NCBI GenBank assembly: GCA_038380435.1
Contig: JAWZYU010000027.1
Location: 2,787,156 to 2,851,155, forward strand
Origin: Ryuthela nishihirai
Taxonomy: Eukaryota; Arthropoda; Arachnida; Araneae; Heptathelidae
Direction of reading: 5' to 3'
Length of the DNA stretch: 64,000 nt
The notes under the pieces were generated by a model, which worked only from the letters and a program-made list of their open reading frames with translations, was not told the origin of the DNA and made no database searches. Position numbers and translations under genes: made by a program. Below are positions 45,650-56,620 of this stretch, piece by piece (within the stretch, counting starts at the first letter, position 1; each line of letters begins with the position of its first letter).

Positions 45650-46980
45650 GGAAGAAATCGAAAATTTTCCAACTCGAAAATCAAATTTCACCGACTGAGA
45701 AAATAATGTCTCTGTCAGGTTCATACCTAGATCTTCACGGCAATCTTTACAACTCTCTTGCATTTTGACATGTAACTTCCAATTTTGCCAACTAGCCATA
45801 ATTTCACAGAAATAATCCTAATATTTTACATCTTGCCTGAATTGTAGCAAATCAGGTGAATTTTCCCAACTCCTCTTGATTTGGTCAACTCCTTAAAATT
45901 AACTTAAAATTCTGTTGTTGAGCAATAAAATTTTAAAGTTTTCCTTCAAATATTTGCATGTTGAAAGTTTGGAATCGCCTTTCATGACATGTGGAAAGAA
46001 GCTCTTTGTCTATATAGACTAACGCTACCACATAGTGTCACTTCACTGAAGATGGAGCGCTGTCATTGCTCTGAAAAGCTTCCGAGTTTTCTCCTAAAAA
46101 CTTTCAACATGCAAATAGTTTGAAGGATAAACTTTAAAATTTTATTGCTTAATGACAGAGAATTTTAAGTTATTTTTAATTAATTTCTGAGCAAGAAGTC
46201 CTTTTAATTGTGTACTTAAACTCTCCTTAATTTCACAAAACCAATCCTAATATTTACATCCTCTCCTAAATTTGTAAAGTCACTTGAAATTTTTCAAACT
46301 CCCCAAGATTTTACCAAGTTGTCCCGATTTGGCCAACTCTCTTTAATTTCACAAAACTAATCCTAATTTTCACAATTCGCCTGTATTTTACCAAGTGGAT
46401 TCGAATTTTGCCAACTCCCCATGATTTTGCCATGAGTTTTCGATTTTGCCAACTCTCCTTAATTTCATAAAACCAATCCCAGTTTTCACAACTCACCTGC
46501 ATTTTGTCGAGTGGTTTCCAACTTTGCCAACTCCTCTAGAATTCTTCAAGTTGCCTCGATTTTGCCACCTCTCCTTAATTTCACAAAAACAATCTCAATT
46601 TTCACATCTCTCCTGAATTTGCCAATTCACTGCAAATTTTTAAAACTCCCCAAAATTCTGCCAAGTTTTCTCTATTTTGTCAACTCTCCTTAATTTCACA
46701 AACCCAATCTCAATTATCACAACTTGCATGTAATTTTACCAAGTGGATTCGAATTATGCCAACTGCCCTAGATTTTGCCAACTCGCCACAATTTTACAGA
46801 AAAAAAATCCCAATTTTTACATCTCACCTGATTTTTGCAAAGTCACTCTGAATTTTGCCAACTCTCCTAGATTTTGTGAAGTTGCCTCGATTTTACCAAC
46901 ACGCCATAATTCTACAGAAAAAAAGATTCCAATTTTTTCTGAATTTTGCTAACTCCCCAAGATTTTACCAAGTTACTATT
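45650..46980. repeat. 116-bp satellite array, interrupted by an inverted-repeat element
   Basis: Tandem units contain CCTTAATTTCACAAAACCAA, TTTTCACATCTCACCTGAATT, TTTTGCCAACTC and CAAGTTGCCTCGATTTTGCC. The anchor CCTTAATTTCAC recurs at about 46225, 46341, 46457, 46573 and 46688 (116-bp spacing). The array continues in diverged form to 46980 and also occupies 45650-45895. A shorter related array on the other strand is at 29945-30175. Tandem repeats within units (TTTTGCCAA) suggest growth from a smaller motif. Confidence 0.88.
45897..46218. mobile_element. inverted-repeat element within the satellite
   Basis: Left arm 45899-45971 (TTGAGCAATAAAATTTTAAAG ... GCATGTTGAAAGTTT in order) and right arm 46099-46172 are imperfect reverse complements, around an interior shared with the element at 42107-42690. 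It splits the satellite into two parts, so it probably arrived after the array formed. Confidence 0.7.
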
Positions 46981-48370
46981 ATGATATCAAAAAAATTCAT
47001 CTGGGGTACAGTAGAGTTATACCAGCTGTACAATGCTGATGCCGCCGAAATTGACATTTTAAACTGCATATTGTCCCAATTACTTTTGCCCATTAGGAAA
47101 CTCTTAGAAGTATGAAATGTAAATTCAATTTCAACGTTATTCAAATTGGCTCGGCAATACACTGCAAGAAGAGAATCTGCAAAAACGGCATTAAATCAAC
47201 AATGGATGCAGTCCTCACCAAAGCAGAGATATCAGGTTGAGTCTCGCAAAACGACTCTCATACGACCAGAAGTTACACAGTCCCGACAATTTGCGCTGAA
47301 TGCGCCTACAACGATGTAGAATGAATGAAGCAGAGATTATGTTCCATGTCAAGTTTCCAACAATGAAAATATACCCCCTCAAGCAACTGCTTGGCACAGA
47401 GGTCTGACAGGAGCCTGTCACTTGATATGCCATAGTAGAAGGTCTGTGACTAGACCAAAAACTTTTGCTATGAATAATAGAGAAACTTCCAGATGTAATT
47501 TTTGTGGCTGACTAGGGCACACGGAGCAATATTGCTGCAGAAAAAATGGCAATTCGGGAAACTTAAATTAGGATCTTTGAAGCGAGAGGCCAAAGTTCCT
47601 CAAGAAAAGCCATCTCATTAGTAAGTCTTGCCACTGTTACCTTTGGTTAAGGCTTGCAATGAAGAAACTGAATATATAGATCACAACGATACAGAAGCCA
47701 ATGATCTTTCATGACCAAATGAGAAAATTTTAGTGATATTTATGACAATTGTCAATTGGAATTGCAGTTGCGGTCCAGTGGACTTTCTGAGGTAACTTGT
47801 AGTCCAAAGCATAACATTCGAGAAGAACCTATAAAATGTCCTATTAGTGTAATTAATGTAAATTTAGAGAAATAAGTTGATATAGTTGTAGAGGAAAATA
47901 TTACAAAATTAGTAGATGAAAAAGTTTTTGAAGTAGAAGTTTTAAACGAAAACAGTGCCGAAATTGTTGATGAGAAAAATGTTGAATTAGAGGTTTTAAA
48001 GGAAAATAATGTTAAAGAAATATTAGCTAATGAGAAAAGCATCTCAGAAATTGTTTTGAGTGCAATAATAACGATGAATCTAAAAAGTTTAGAAGCATCA
48101 TTTGGAGGCAGGCAGCAATAAACCTGGAAAGCACAAAGCCAGGCCCTTCAAAGACAAGCACTTAGAGACGAAATGTCAACGATACGATCACAGCCTGCAG
48201 AGCGACAACCGGCAATGAAGTAGTCAACATAGAATAGATGACATCACCAACGAGATTTTCAGAAAGTTTATACCTAGCTTATCGATTGACACGGGAAGGA
48301 TGTCACCAGGAAATGACATGATGATGATTTATCGCAATGGAGTACCAACAATGAAAATTTAAGTATATTA
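46981..48370 (+). pseudogene. gag-like internal region of an LTR retrotransposon
   Basis: Reading fragments: KLARQYTARRESAKTALNQQ with QWMQSSPKQRYQVESRKTTL near 47150-47270, a zinc-knuckle-like CNFCG.LGHTEQYCCRKNG near 47497-47555 (stop inside), and an acidic Val/Glu-rich linker (47870-48045, VVEENITKLVDEKVFEVEVL). The order matches the element at 20082-21790. Together with the polypurine tract and LTR at 50080-51584, this is read as the internal part of a family-A-like element whose pol is deleted. A SINE-1 tail fragment (47371-47449) interrupts it. Confidence 0.55.
47371..47449 (-). mobile_element. SINE family 1, 5'-truncated
   Basis: Only the 3' half is present, in reverse: ATACCCCCTCAAGCAACTGC, TCTGACAGGAGCCTGTCA and TATGCCATAGTAGAAGG. 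It stops before the tRNA-derived head, consistent with LINE-mediated 5' truncation. Confidence 0.88.
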
Positions 48371-48504
48371 TTATTCTTCCACTGTGGCACTATAATGATT
48401 TATAATGTTTTATTTCTTTTCTCTGAAATAGATGAAGACGGAGAAGAGAGAACCAATATTCATTGTTATTTATATACTTAAGAGATTTTGAAATGTTTAA
48501 TTTG

Positions 48505-48712
48505 ACCGTCCTGTGGCCGAGTGGTTAGCGCGCTTGGGTTACTGATCTATGGGACCTGGGTTCGAGCCCCGGGTAAGGCATGGATGTTCGTGTTGTTTTC
48601 TGCTGAGGTCCTGCCATCCTCTCAGATCTTCTACTGTGGCATATAAACTGACAGGCTCCTGTCAGACCTCTGTGGCAAGCAGCTGCTTGAGGGAGTATTT
48701 ATTTATTTATTA
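48505..48712 (+). mobile_element. SINE family 1, well preserved
   Basis: Intact-looking A box (TGGCCGAGTGGTTAGCG) and B box (GGTTCGAGCCCCGGG), body with GACAGGCTCCTGTCAGACC and AGCAGCTGCTTGAGGGAG, tail (TATT)n. It lies inside the LTR-retrotransposon internal region and so inserted into it. Confidence 0.93.
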
Positions 48713-50095
48713 TTAATTTCTTGTTGAAACTTTGGAGTTTCAATATTGATTTTTTGAAAAGCGAATTTACTATTCAAGGTTTGTTGTTTGAGTTTATACT
48801 GTGATGTGAATAGAATATTTTTATGTATTCTTGTTCATCTAAAGTTCTAGTTGTTATATTGTATTAATGTGATTTAAAGTGTATTTTTGTACATTTTTTT
48901 CATTTCTGCTGACTGGAAGCTGACCTGTATATAAGTTAACATTAACTTAGAATTTAAAGATTGTAAAATGTTTACGGACGTGAATGATGAGTAATAATAA
49001 TAATAATGAATACCCCATGAAAGAGAATTTAGGATACAGTGATTAAATATTTTGAGGTGTATTTTGAAGTGAATTTTTTGCATGCAAAATGTATTTTTAT
49101 GTAAAAAGTGAATGGAATTATATTAGATGAAATGTTAGCGTCATATGTTATAAATTATTGATACAGTTTTTCTTTACACTTAGATAATCTGACAGGTGCA
49201 TCAGTGATATTGATGCGGCAATGATGTGTAATTATCGGGATGACATTGGTGGCATTTGTTTGCATATATATAAGCTGACCATGATGTTTTGGAAGTTTTT
49301 TTTGTACCCTTTTAGAGCTGTCCCTTAACGACAAAGACTAGTCTGGTGACTGAGACAGTCACCAGCATAACTCCTTTGGGAGGTGAACGTAAAGCTCTAT
49401 AAGGGGAGGTAACTAATGCATTTTTTTTAATTTCAGCTAGCTCACGATTATTGTGTCTAGGTGAAGATTTAGCAGATGATTACAATCCCGCTTATTTGTA
49501 AAATTTGGAATTTCTCAGACTCAAGTGTTTGATGTAGTTAGGAGGATTTAACGGTGTTCCAATACCCGTTTTTTTATGTATGATAGGAGAAGATTTAGAT
49601 TTCACATATTTGGCGGAAGTATATAAGCGGAAGTTCTGTACCCAGCTTGATACGTCTGTAATTATATTCTGTGCAAGAGCAGAATTTGATGTAATTGAAT
49701 TATTTTCCTTTAACCTTTTTAGAAGTTAAGCAGGACAGGAGTAATATTAACCAGTTTTTGTACAGGTTATTGTATGCAACTTTTGAAGTTTGTATCAGAA
49801 TGTGATACTAGGTAGTCCGATAATGCTAGTATGCAGTTAACTGTCACAGCCACTGGTATGTATTTACAATAGGTAGCTTTACACATTGTTAGGGGAAAAG
49901 GGAGGAGGTACCTTAGGTTGTGATGGAAAATTGTGTCAAAGTGAGAGTAGATTGTCTTATCAAAATTTGTGTAACATACTTTTACTTTATTTTATGTTCA
50001 GCGATGTGTAAATGACGTGAGGAGTGTCTTATTATTCTAAATTTGCTCATCAAAATCTGTTAGGTCAAATTTTGACTCCCTTTGGGAGGGGGAGT
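48713..50095 (+). other. 3' internal region of an LTR retrotransposon, ending in a polypurine tract
   Basis: No coding sequence recognised. The final bases (GGGAGGGGGAG at about 50085-50094) form a polypurine tract directly before the LTR start at 50096, the position expected for plus-strand priming. Another purine-rich motif (AAGGGGAGGTAAC) is at 49399. Pol-derived sequence is absent, implying deletion. Confidence 0.55.
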
Positions 50096-51584
50096 TATGA
50101 TGATCCACCCATTCATTTTTAATTTTCCTTAACCAGTTTTACTTTATTTACGTTATATTTGTCATTTTGGGGATTATTATTTCATTTTTTGGACATTGTA
50201 ATTCTCGTTTCCGAGCAGGAGTTGCGAATGTGCAACTCCGACTTTTGATTGTCAGTTGCTAATGCATGTGTGTAGTATACAACCCCTCTTGCGTCATAGC
50301 TAGTGCGATCGTCAGATTATGCAAATGTTTTCCTGGCGTGCAACAGACACGTGCCGGATTTACGCAGCATGCTATAACTAAGTGACATTAGATCAGAGAG
50401 TTAGTAGTCAGAATTGACAGTGTAGTCATAGTTAGTGGAGAATGGGAATTGTCAGTAGAGATGTGAGAGTCAGAAGTATTGTGAGAATTATGTGTTATGT
50501 AGATAGGAGGAGTTGTTAGTAGATATTCAGATAGATATGAGTTGTTAGTATTCCAACTGTAACGCTCCAAAGAAATGCAAAATACTTATAAGTTTGGACC
50601 CTTTTTCTGATCCAAATAATTTTATGCCTGGATAGTTCAGTCGGGCGCCAGGCAATAATTAACAAATTGCCAAAAAAATTAATAAAGTTAAATTAGGGTT
50701 CAAAATACCAGCGAGCGTTAATGAGTAAGAATTCAAAAAATGATTGTCAAAAATCTAAATATAATCAAAACTTAATTCACGTTGCTCAAGAGAAAAAATT
50801 AATAAAGACTCAAAAGGTTTAAATAACAAACAAATCTATTTCCAAAAATCACTCACCAAAACTTCAATGAAGAAGATACATTAACTGAGCACTCTTCTAT
50901 GCTACATGCTTACGCTCTACTGAGCTCACTACTCTGTGCTGTGACAACTCACTGTGCTACTGTGACTAGCATGTCACCAGACTTTAACAAGAGCCGAACG
51001 TGTCATGTTACACGCCAGGAAAGACATTTACATAAACTGACGAGCGACGCAAGCTATGATGGAAGAGGGGGCGTGTCCTTGTGCACGCGCTTTAGCGGGT
51101 GACAGTCGGAAGATCAGAGTTGCGCATGCCAACTCCTAACTCTTGAAAATGAGCGCTGTGATGCCAAAAAGGAAATAAAAATCCCCAAAATGATAAATAT
51201 AACGTAAATTAAGCAAAACTGGTTAAGGTAAAGTAAAAGTGAACGATGGGGCATCACACAACTTTTGTATTCTTCCACTGAGGGTAAGTCTTTGAATTTT
51301 TTGGAAATAAACTTTGTTTTAGAAACTTTTGAATTTTTGCTATTTTTCTTTTGAGCAATGTAAATTGATTTTTTGATTAGATTTAAACTTAATTAAACTT
51401 GACAATCCTTTTTGAATTCTTATTTGATAAGTAACGCTAGAGAAATTCTTAACAAACCCTATTTGAACTTTATTTGGCAAGTTAAAAATTGCCTGGCGCC
51501 TGACAAAGCTATCCGGAATTTTGAATATATTTGGATCAGACAAAAGGTCCAACTTGAAAAATTAATAATCTTTGTAGTGTTACA
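50096..51584 (+). mobile_element. 3' LTR of a family-A-related element, split by a younger solo LTR
   Basis: The LTR starts at about 50096 (TATGATGATCC in place of TGTGATGCCCC) and ends at 51584 (GTAGTGTTACA); the interval 50558-51258 is a reverse-oriented insertion. Once that is set aside, blocks follow the family order: GGAGTTGCGAATGTGCAACTCC (50218), ATGCAAATG, AAATAAAC (51306), TTGCCTGGCGCC (51489), GGATCAGACAAAAGGTCC. A polypurine tract precedes it. Diverged from the younger solo LTRs. Confidence 0.8.
50558..51258 (-). mobile_element. solo LTR (family A) nested in another LTR, TSD CAAC
   Basis: A 701-bp reverse copy, TGTAACGCTCCAAAG to GGGGCATCACA, flanked by CAAC at 50554-50557 and 51259-51262. 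Contains GGGCGTGTCCTTGTGCACGC, TTTAGCGGGTGACAGTCGG and a damaged palindrome (AGTTGCGCATGCCAACTCC). It is younger than the LTR it interrupts, and the two face opposite ways. Confidence 0.96.
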
Positions 51585-51594
51585 CTGTCTAAAA

Positions 51595-52127
51595 ATAATG
51601 TGTGTCCAATACACTAAATTTATCCTTGCTCAAGAAAAAAATAAAGTCAGATGCAAATTCTTAAAATATAAAAGGCTTATTTGGGGTACTTCCCAAATAA
51701 TACCTTCTACAAAATACTTCGTAAACTGACTCTTCCACAAACTACACCACTAACTCTCAATTATTCTCTCTCTCTACTAATTTCTTCACTCAATTGACAC
51801 TTTATTCTACAAAACTCTGCTAACACCTCACTTTTCTACTAACTGCTCACTTAGCCTCAAACTGGTTTAAGTCAAATGCGGCATGGCACGTGCCTAACAT
51901 CACACATGTGAGCCACATTTGCAAGTTAGAATATGTATCAATGATGACGCAAGTGGTTGCAACCTTGATTTTGGTGGTTAGTGGCCATCAATCAAAAAGA
52001 TTTGTGCAATCAGCAACTTACTAACAGATGGAGAGAGGCAATGGTTCAAAAAAAATGAAAGGCCCCAAAATAGTAATTATAATGTAAATAAATTAAACTG
52101 GTTAATTTGGTGAATGAAACCATCATA
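51595..52127 (-). mobile_element. diverged LTR copy (family A related), reverse
   Basis: Shares reverse-order blocks with family A: TTGCTCAAGAAAAAAATAAAG (51628), a CT-rich stretch like other reverse copies, GACGCAAGTGG (51947), GGCCCCAAAATAG, AAACTGGTTAATTTGG and GAATGAAACCATCATA (terminal). Its left terminus was not resolved because the LTR at 50096-51584 ends next to it. The pair lies in inverted orientation. Confidence 0.6.
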
Positions 52128-52217
52128 ATGTGGCGAGACTTCGAGCCATCTGTGAAGACAGGCAAGAAGCCCTGGTGTTCTGTAGAATGAGTGGCAAAGA
52201 GTTGCTGGTACACACAA

Positions 52218-52510
52218 TTAGGATTTGGTTGGTTGCTTTACCTCTGAGCAGCAATTTTTTGCACACATTGGGCTAAATGGACAGGTCAAAAGGATCCTGA
52301 GTAGAATGGGGGAAAGGATCCAATGAACAGCAGTTGGAAGATGGATGGTAGCCTCCAATCAAGAGTCATGGTGTGCAAAAAAGTGCCGCTCAGATAAAAC
52401 AACCCAACCCAAATCCAATCAAGAGTATTCTTTAATGTGCAGAGTATGGCTCTCCTGCACATGGGCCACAGCTTAATGTTCCATCTGATGGATGGCAATG
52501 TACTGCACCT
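52218..52510 (-). mobile_element. SINE family 2, diverged, with a nested SINE-tail insertion
   Basis: Body blocks ATTGGGCTAAATGGACAGGTC, GGCTCTCCTGCACATGG and TTAATGTTCCATCTGATGG identify family 2; the tRNA-derived head is lost. A 47-bp piece of another family-2 tail, in the opposite orientation, is inserted at 52367-52413. Confidence 0.85.
52367..52413 (+). mobile_element. 47-bp SINE-2 tail insertion with 13-bp TSD
   Basis: The insert (TGGTGTGCAAAAAAGTGCCG ... AACAACCCAACCCAAA) is the extreme 3' end of family 2, in plus orientation, flanked by TCCAATCAAGAGT at 52354-52366 and 52414-52426. It is a very short 5'-truncated retrotransposition event into an older member of the same family. Confidence 0.9.
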
Positions 52511-52768
52511 TTTATCAGTGAATTCCTGATGGAATCATGCACCTGGGATCCATAGTGCAGTTTCAATTGGACAAGTGCAGATTACAGGAGGAGAAAAGAA
52601 CATCAGTCTGCTCCACACAAGAGGCAGGAGAGGAACTTGAGGATGTTCAATGCCTGCGTGCACTTGGGTGATGGAAGTGAAGTAAAAAAGGTCAATTTCT
52701 GGCCGAAGATGAGAGTAAGAAACATGGTCTCCACCATAACTGGATTGATGATATCCTCGATCTGAAAC

Positions 52769-53127
52769 TTGGGTTGGTTTGTTTTACCTCTGAGTAGCAC
52801 TTTTTTGCACACAATGGGCTAAATGACCAGGTCACAAGGACCCCAAATGCTCAGAGAAAGTTGGGGGAAGGGATCCACTGGACAGATAGTAGTCTCCCAT
52901 CAAGGTCATCCAGCATGTTCTTTAATGTACACAGGGACTGCACATGGCTTAACATCCTATCAGACAGATGGTGGCCATTCTAAGACCATCGGTGTCCGCT
53001 ACGGACTGTGGGGGCAGGGAGGAGAGTTTTGTGGGGTTAAATCTCAACATTGGCCCAGGTGGGACTTAAACCTGGGGGCTGCAGATTACGAACCTGATGC
53101 ACTACCACTTAGCCACCCTTACCCCAC
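52769..53127 (-). mobile_element. SINE family 2, nearly full length, diverged
   Basis: Tail-side TTGGTTTGTTTTACCTCTGAG, body TGGGCTAAATGACCAGGTCA and GTTCTTTAATGTACACAGGGA, and tRNA-derived end with GGTGGGACTTAAACCTGGG (B box with TCG changed to TTA) and CACTACCACTTAGCCACCC. Flanks show only a weak possible TSD (CGATCTGA / CGATGCTG). Confidence 0.88.
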
Positions 53128-53149
53128 CGATGCTGGGGATCCAGATAAA

Positions 53150-55250
53150 AATTATGCTTTTGGCAATAGTGCACATAAGTGGTCTTCTGTGAGGGAAGGG
53201 CAAACCCACTGGCCATTGCTCAAACCTAGAGATTTTTCTGGGACCTCATGCTGGAGGATGAGCAAAATATGCTGAAATCATCACATAAAGGGTATTGATT
53301 ATAGTGGGAGGAAGTCGAGTAATGGAATTTATCTTGACAGTGAAATGCATGGATGTAACGAAAAATGTTGAATCCCCAAGCCATGTTGTACACTTTTCAA
53401 AGTCAAAGAAAATTGACCCCAGGTGCTCTCTACGTAAAAAAGGAATTCCTGATCGCTGATTTGAGGTGGATCGGGTGGTCTAAGGTAGACTGTTGCCTGT
53501 GAAAGCCACACTGAGCATTGGAAAGAAGGTTGTGATGTCCTAAATACCAGACGAGTCTGTCATTTACCATTCTTTCCTCTAACACTTGAACAAGCAGGTC
53601 ATCACTAGAGATCCTTTCCTGGCTTCAGGAAGGTCAAGACCCTGCTCCACAGCAGTAGTCAAGTAACTGCTGTTTGAGAAAAATTTGATTGAAAAGTTGG
53701 AGCAGCCAATCCTTACTTGATGATGAGAGTTGTTGGAGCATGGCACAATGGGCATTGTCTGATCTGGCGATAGATGTATGAGAAGTATGCAGAGTAAGGC
53801 GAAGCTCCTCCACTGTGAATAGCCTGTTGTAAGGCAAGCAGGCCATTTGAATGGAAAGACAGTGGAGAATGTTTGGCCTTGCATTCCATGGGCAGAAATT
53901 CAGGGGAATAAGAGGACAAGAAAGAGATGAAGGAAAAATATTCCTGAAAAGTGTTGTCAATTGTTTGAGGATTAGCAATTGCCTGTGTCCATTGTGCTCC
54001 AGGATAGAAGATGTATATTTGGTCCAAGATTCCTTCTCTCTCTGTCTCTGGTGTCAGAGGAAATGGGCTTTCACCCTGGCATGCTTGAAAGCTTCAAGGT
54101 TAGAGGGGGTCGGATATCTCCAAAATATCCCCCAAGCCTTATTCTGAGTCTTACAAATTGGGGTGCAGTAAAGATTCCATCACGGTTTCGGAAATCGTGG
54201 AAACCAAGTCTAGGTCTGAGGAATGGTAGAGTTAACTGCATGGACGATACAGTCTGCCATCTCTGCCAACTGCAACATTGATCTGTTTCTGACTAATTGA
54301 GCATTCATCATACTTGCAAAAGAGTTAGAAGTCACTTCAGTCAGCCTGATCAAGCCTCCATGGTGATATGTGTGATAGGTCAAAAAGCCCACCGTGGGAA
54401 ATGGTACATACCATGTGGAGGTGATTGCTTCTGTAAGGACTGTCCTCAACTTCATTTGTAAAGAGTGAAAGTGCAGTCTGGGGAGTAAAAGTAGGTACTG
54501 ATACTGGTATTCAACAGGAAGATCAATGGATCCAGGAGCCATTGCTCAAAGGCCTTACCCCTGCCACTGATGTCAGTATTGCCCCAAAGCTCACTATGTC
54601 TGTTGAAGTGAACCATGAGAAGGGGGGTAGCAGCTGTGAGAGAAGATCATTAAGGTCTTCCTGGAAGAAAATACTTCTGAGCAGTAGATGAACAGAACAT
54701 TCAACAAAAACCCCACAAAGAGATAGATGGTTGCAGCCTGTAGAGTGGTGGTGAGAGATATGAACTGGAATGGAGAATGGTTGCTCACAAGGATGGAGAC
54801 ACCCCTGTGAGCTGGCCCACATGCATGACTGTCCCAATCACCGCACCGGCTTAGGGGACCCTGCTAAGTGGAGCAGGTGGTGCAGCAAACTTTCTCACTT
54901 CTAGATAGATGTTAACAGTTTTGAAGTGTTGTACTTCCTTTTCCTCCAGCTACATTGGATAGTCACGGGAGAATGCAAGATGGTCATCACTACACGCAGG
55001 TTGCCTTTTCAGTTGTGCAGTCAGATCAAGGTGATCCGAGCACAGAAGGGTTTGCCATGGCAAGCTGGCATTGAAAACAATGCAGAGGGTTTGGGATGTA
55101 TGCCTGTACCTTGCAGTGAAGGTAATATACCTTGATGGCAGTTGGCAGGCATGGCATACCAAATGTAAGAATTAGTACCTGGGTGGGTACTAACTTCCCA
55201 TCATGGTATTGCAAAATGCCATTAAAATTCAAAAACCAAATGAAGAACAT
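53150..55250 (-). pseudogene. I/Jockey-type LINE, endonuclease through early reverse transcriptase
   Basis: Minus strand, right to left: an ILQ-type start near 55200; endonuclease pieces with IPVHISHHHSTGCNHL and EDLNDLLSQLLPPF (about 54600-54750), then a shifted frame of the GDFN.H..WG..TS..G block; the region with PWNARPN; VEELRLTLHTSHTSIARSDN and CAMLQQLSSSSKDWLLQLFN (53634-53830); and FFDFEK near 53400 (RT motif A area). Order and motifs fit I/Jockey-clade ORF2. Stops and frameshifts disrupt all parts and the later RT motifs are gone. Confidence 0.85.
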
Positions 55251-56563
55251 AAATCAATCGGATCAAAATTATAAAAACATGACAAGTCAAGGAAAGTTCA
55301 GTATAATTTCCAAGGCTATGAAGAAATTGATGGAGGACTCTGAAGACTTTTTTCCAGCTGTGATAGATTAGACTAGCATAACACCAAACACTGCAAGGTT
55401 GGCAGACAAAAAAGCTACTCACAGCGGTTCTATAATTTTTTCTTTTTCCATTTGATATTGAATATCTATGCTTTGTATATCATCTAGTGCAGGGGTCGGC
55501 AACCTTTTAGTAGTGTTGTGCCGAAGTAATGTTGCAAAGTCACTCAGTGTGCCAACCTAAGTCTATCATATTTTTATATACAACAACCATTGAAACAAAT
55601 TAATTTGATCTTGTATTAACATGTTTCCAATACATTAAATAACTATTCTATTCTTTGTACATTATTCAATACTTTAATATAAATAGGAACAAATACAAAT
55701 ATTATGTTTTGCAAAATTTAAGTTCTGAACATATTATTTTGAAATTTTATTATAAATTGCCATATGTATGTTTTGTTAAGACAGAAAGTCCAATAGTTTA
55801 AAGAACAAAACAATTAAATAATTTGAACATAAATCACATTATTAAAATTTTAATATAAGTAATCATTGATTATTTTTTATCTCAGTCATTAATCAATTAA
55901 TGGGGCCCTTGTCCTTGCTTCTTCTTCTTCTTGGTTAATTGTTCAATATCAGGTGTGTATTTGGTCGCTTTCAGCTTTACACAAGCTTCTGAATGCACAG
56001 GTGTTAGGTTACTTCTCTGTGGACTTAAAACAGCTTTCACATGTCAGAAAATTTGTTCACATGTATAAGTTGACCCAAAAGCGGAAAGCAGAGCAAATGC
56101 AACTTTCTTCAAACAGGTGAACACTTCAGGCAGGGATGTCCAGCAGTTGAGGATGGCAGCTGACTTTTCCAAGCAGTTTGCTTCAAGGGTTTTCCGCAAT
56201 TCTATAAATTTTATCGTCCATAACTCTGATGCCTTGAATTCGATGTGTTGCATTTCAAAATTGTCAACATCCATCCACTTGAAAAAAGACAGGTCAAATG
56301 GGATGGTAGTAAGATCAATTAACTCAGACTTGATGAGTTAGGAAAATATGGGCCCGCAAATTTGGAAGTCTTGACCTCGTTTAGCAAACTCTCCTTTGAG
56401 AGCTTCAATGTACTTCTGAAGCTCATCTCTGTTGACAGCAAGTCGATTTGAATGAACCTTTATGTTTGGAAAGTACTTATATGTGTCAGTGGTAATATCA
56501 CTGCAAAATATGTCTAATTTTGACGCAAATCCTTTCCAGTGCTCAAAAAGATCAAGTACCTGC

Positions 56564-56620
56564 CTTGCGTTTACAAGGGCAGGGTACAAAGATCAAGTAC
56601 CCTGCCCTTGTAAACGCAAG
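56564..56620. repeat. perfect 24-bp hairpin with duplicated flank inside the hAT transposase
   Basis: Arms 56564-56587 and 56597-56620 (core CTTGCGTTTACAAGGGCAGG) are exact reverse complements separated by AAAGATCAA; the sequence AAGATCAAGTAC occurs on both sides as a direct repeat. It interrupts the transposase reading at 56590. Confidence 0.93.

Noticed and set aside
46311..46502. repetitive short peptide ORFs in the satellite
   Set aside because: The periodic peptides (for example NWDWFYEIKES-like) simply reflect the 116-bp tandem DNA repeat.
45650..46980. CRISPR-like repeat spacing
   Set aside because: The units are contiguous diverged satellite copies without unique spacers, and the genome is clearly animal.
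52823..53275. 150-codon plus-strand ORF
   Set aside because: It lies mainly in a SINE family 2 copy read through its body; no protein homology.
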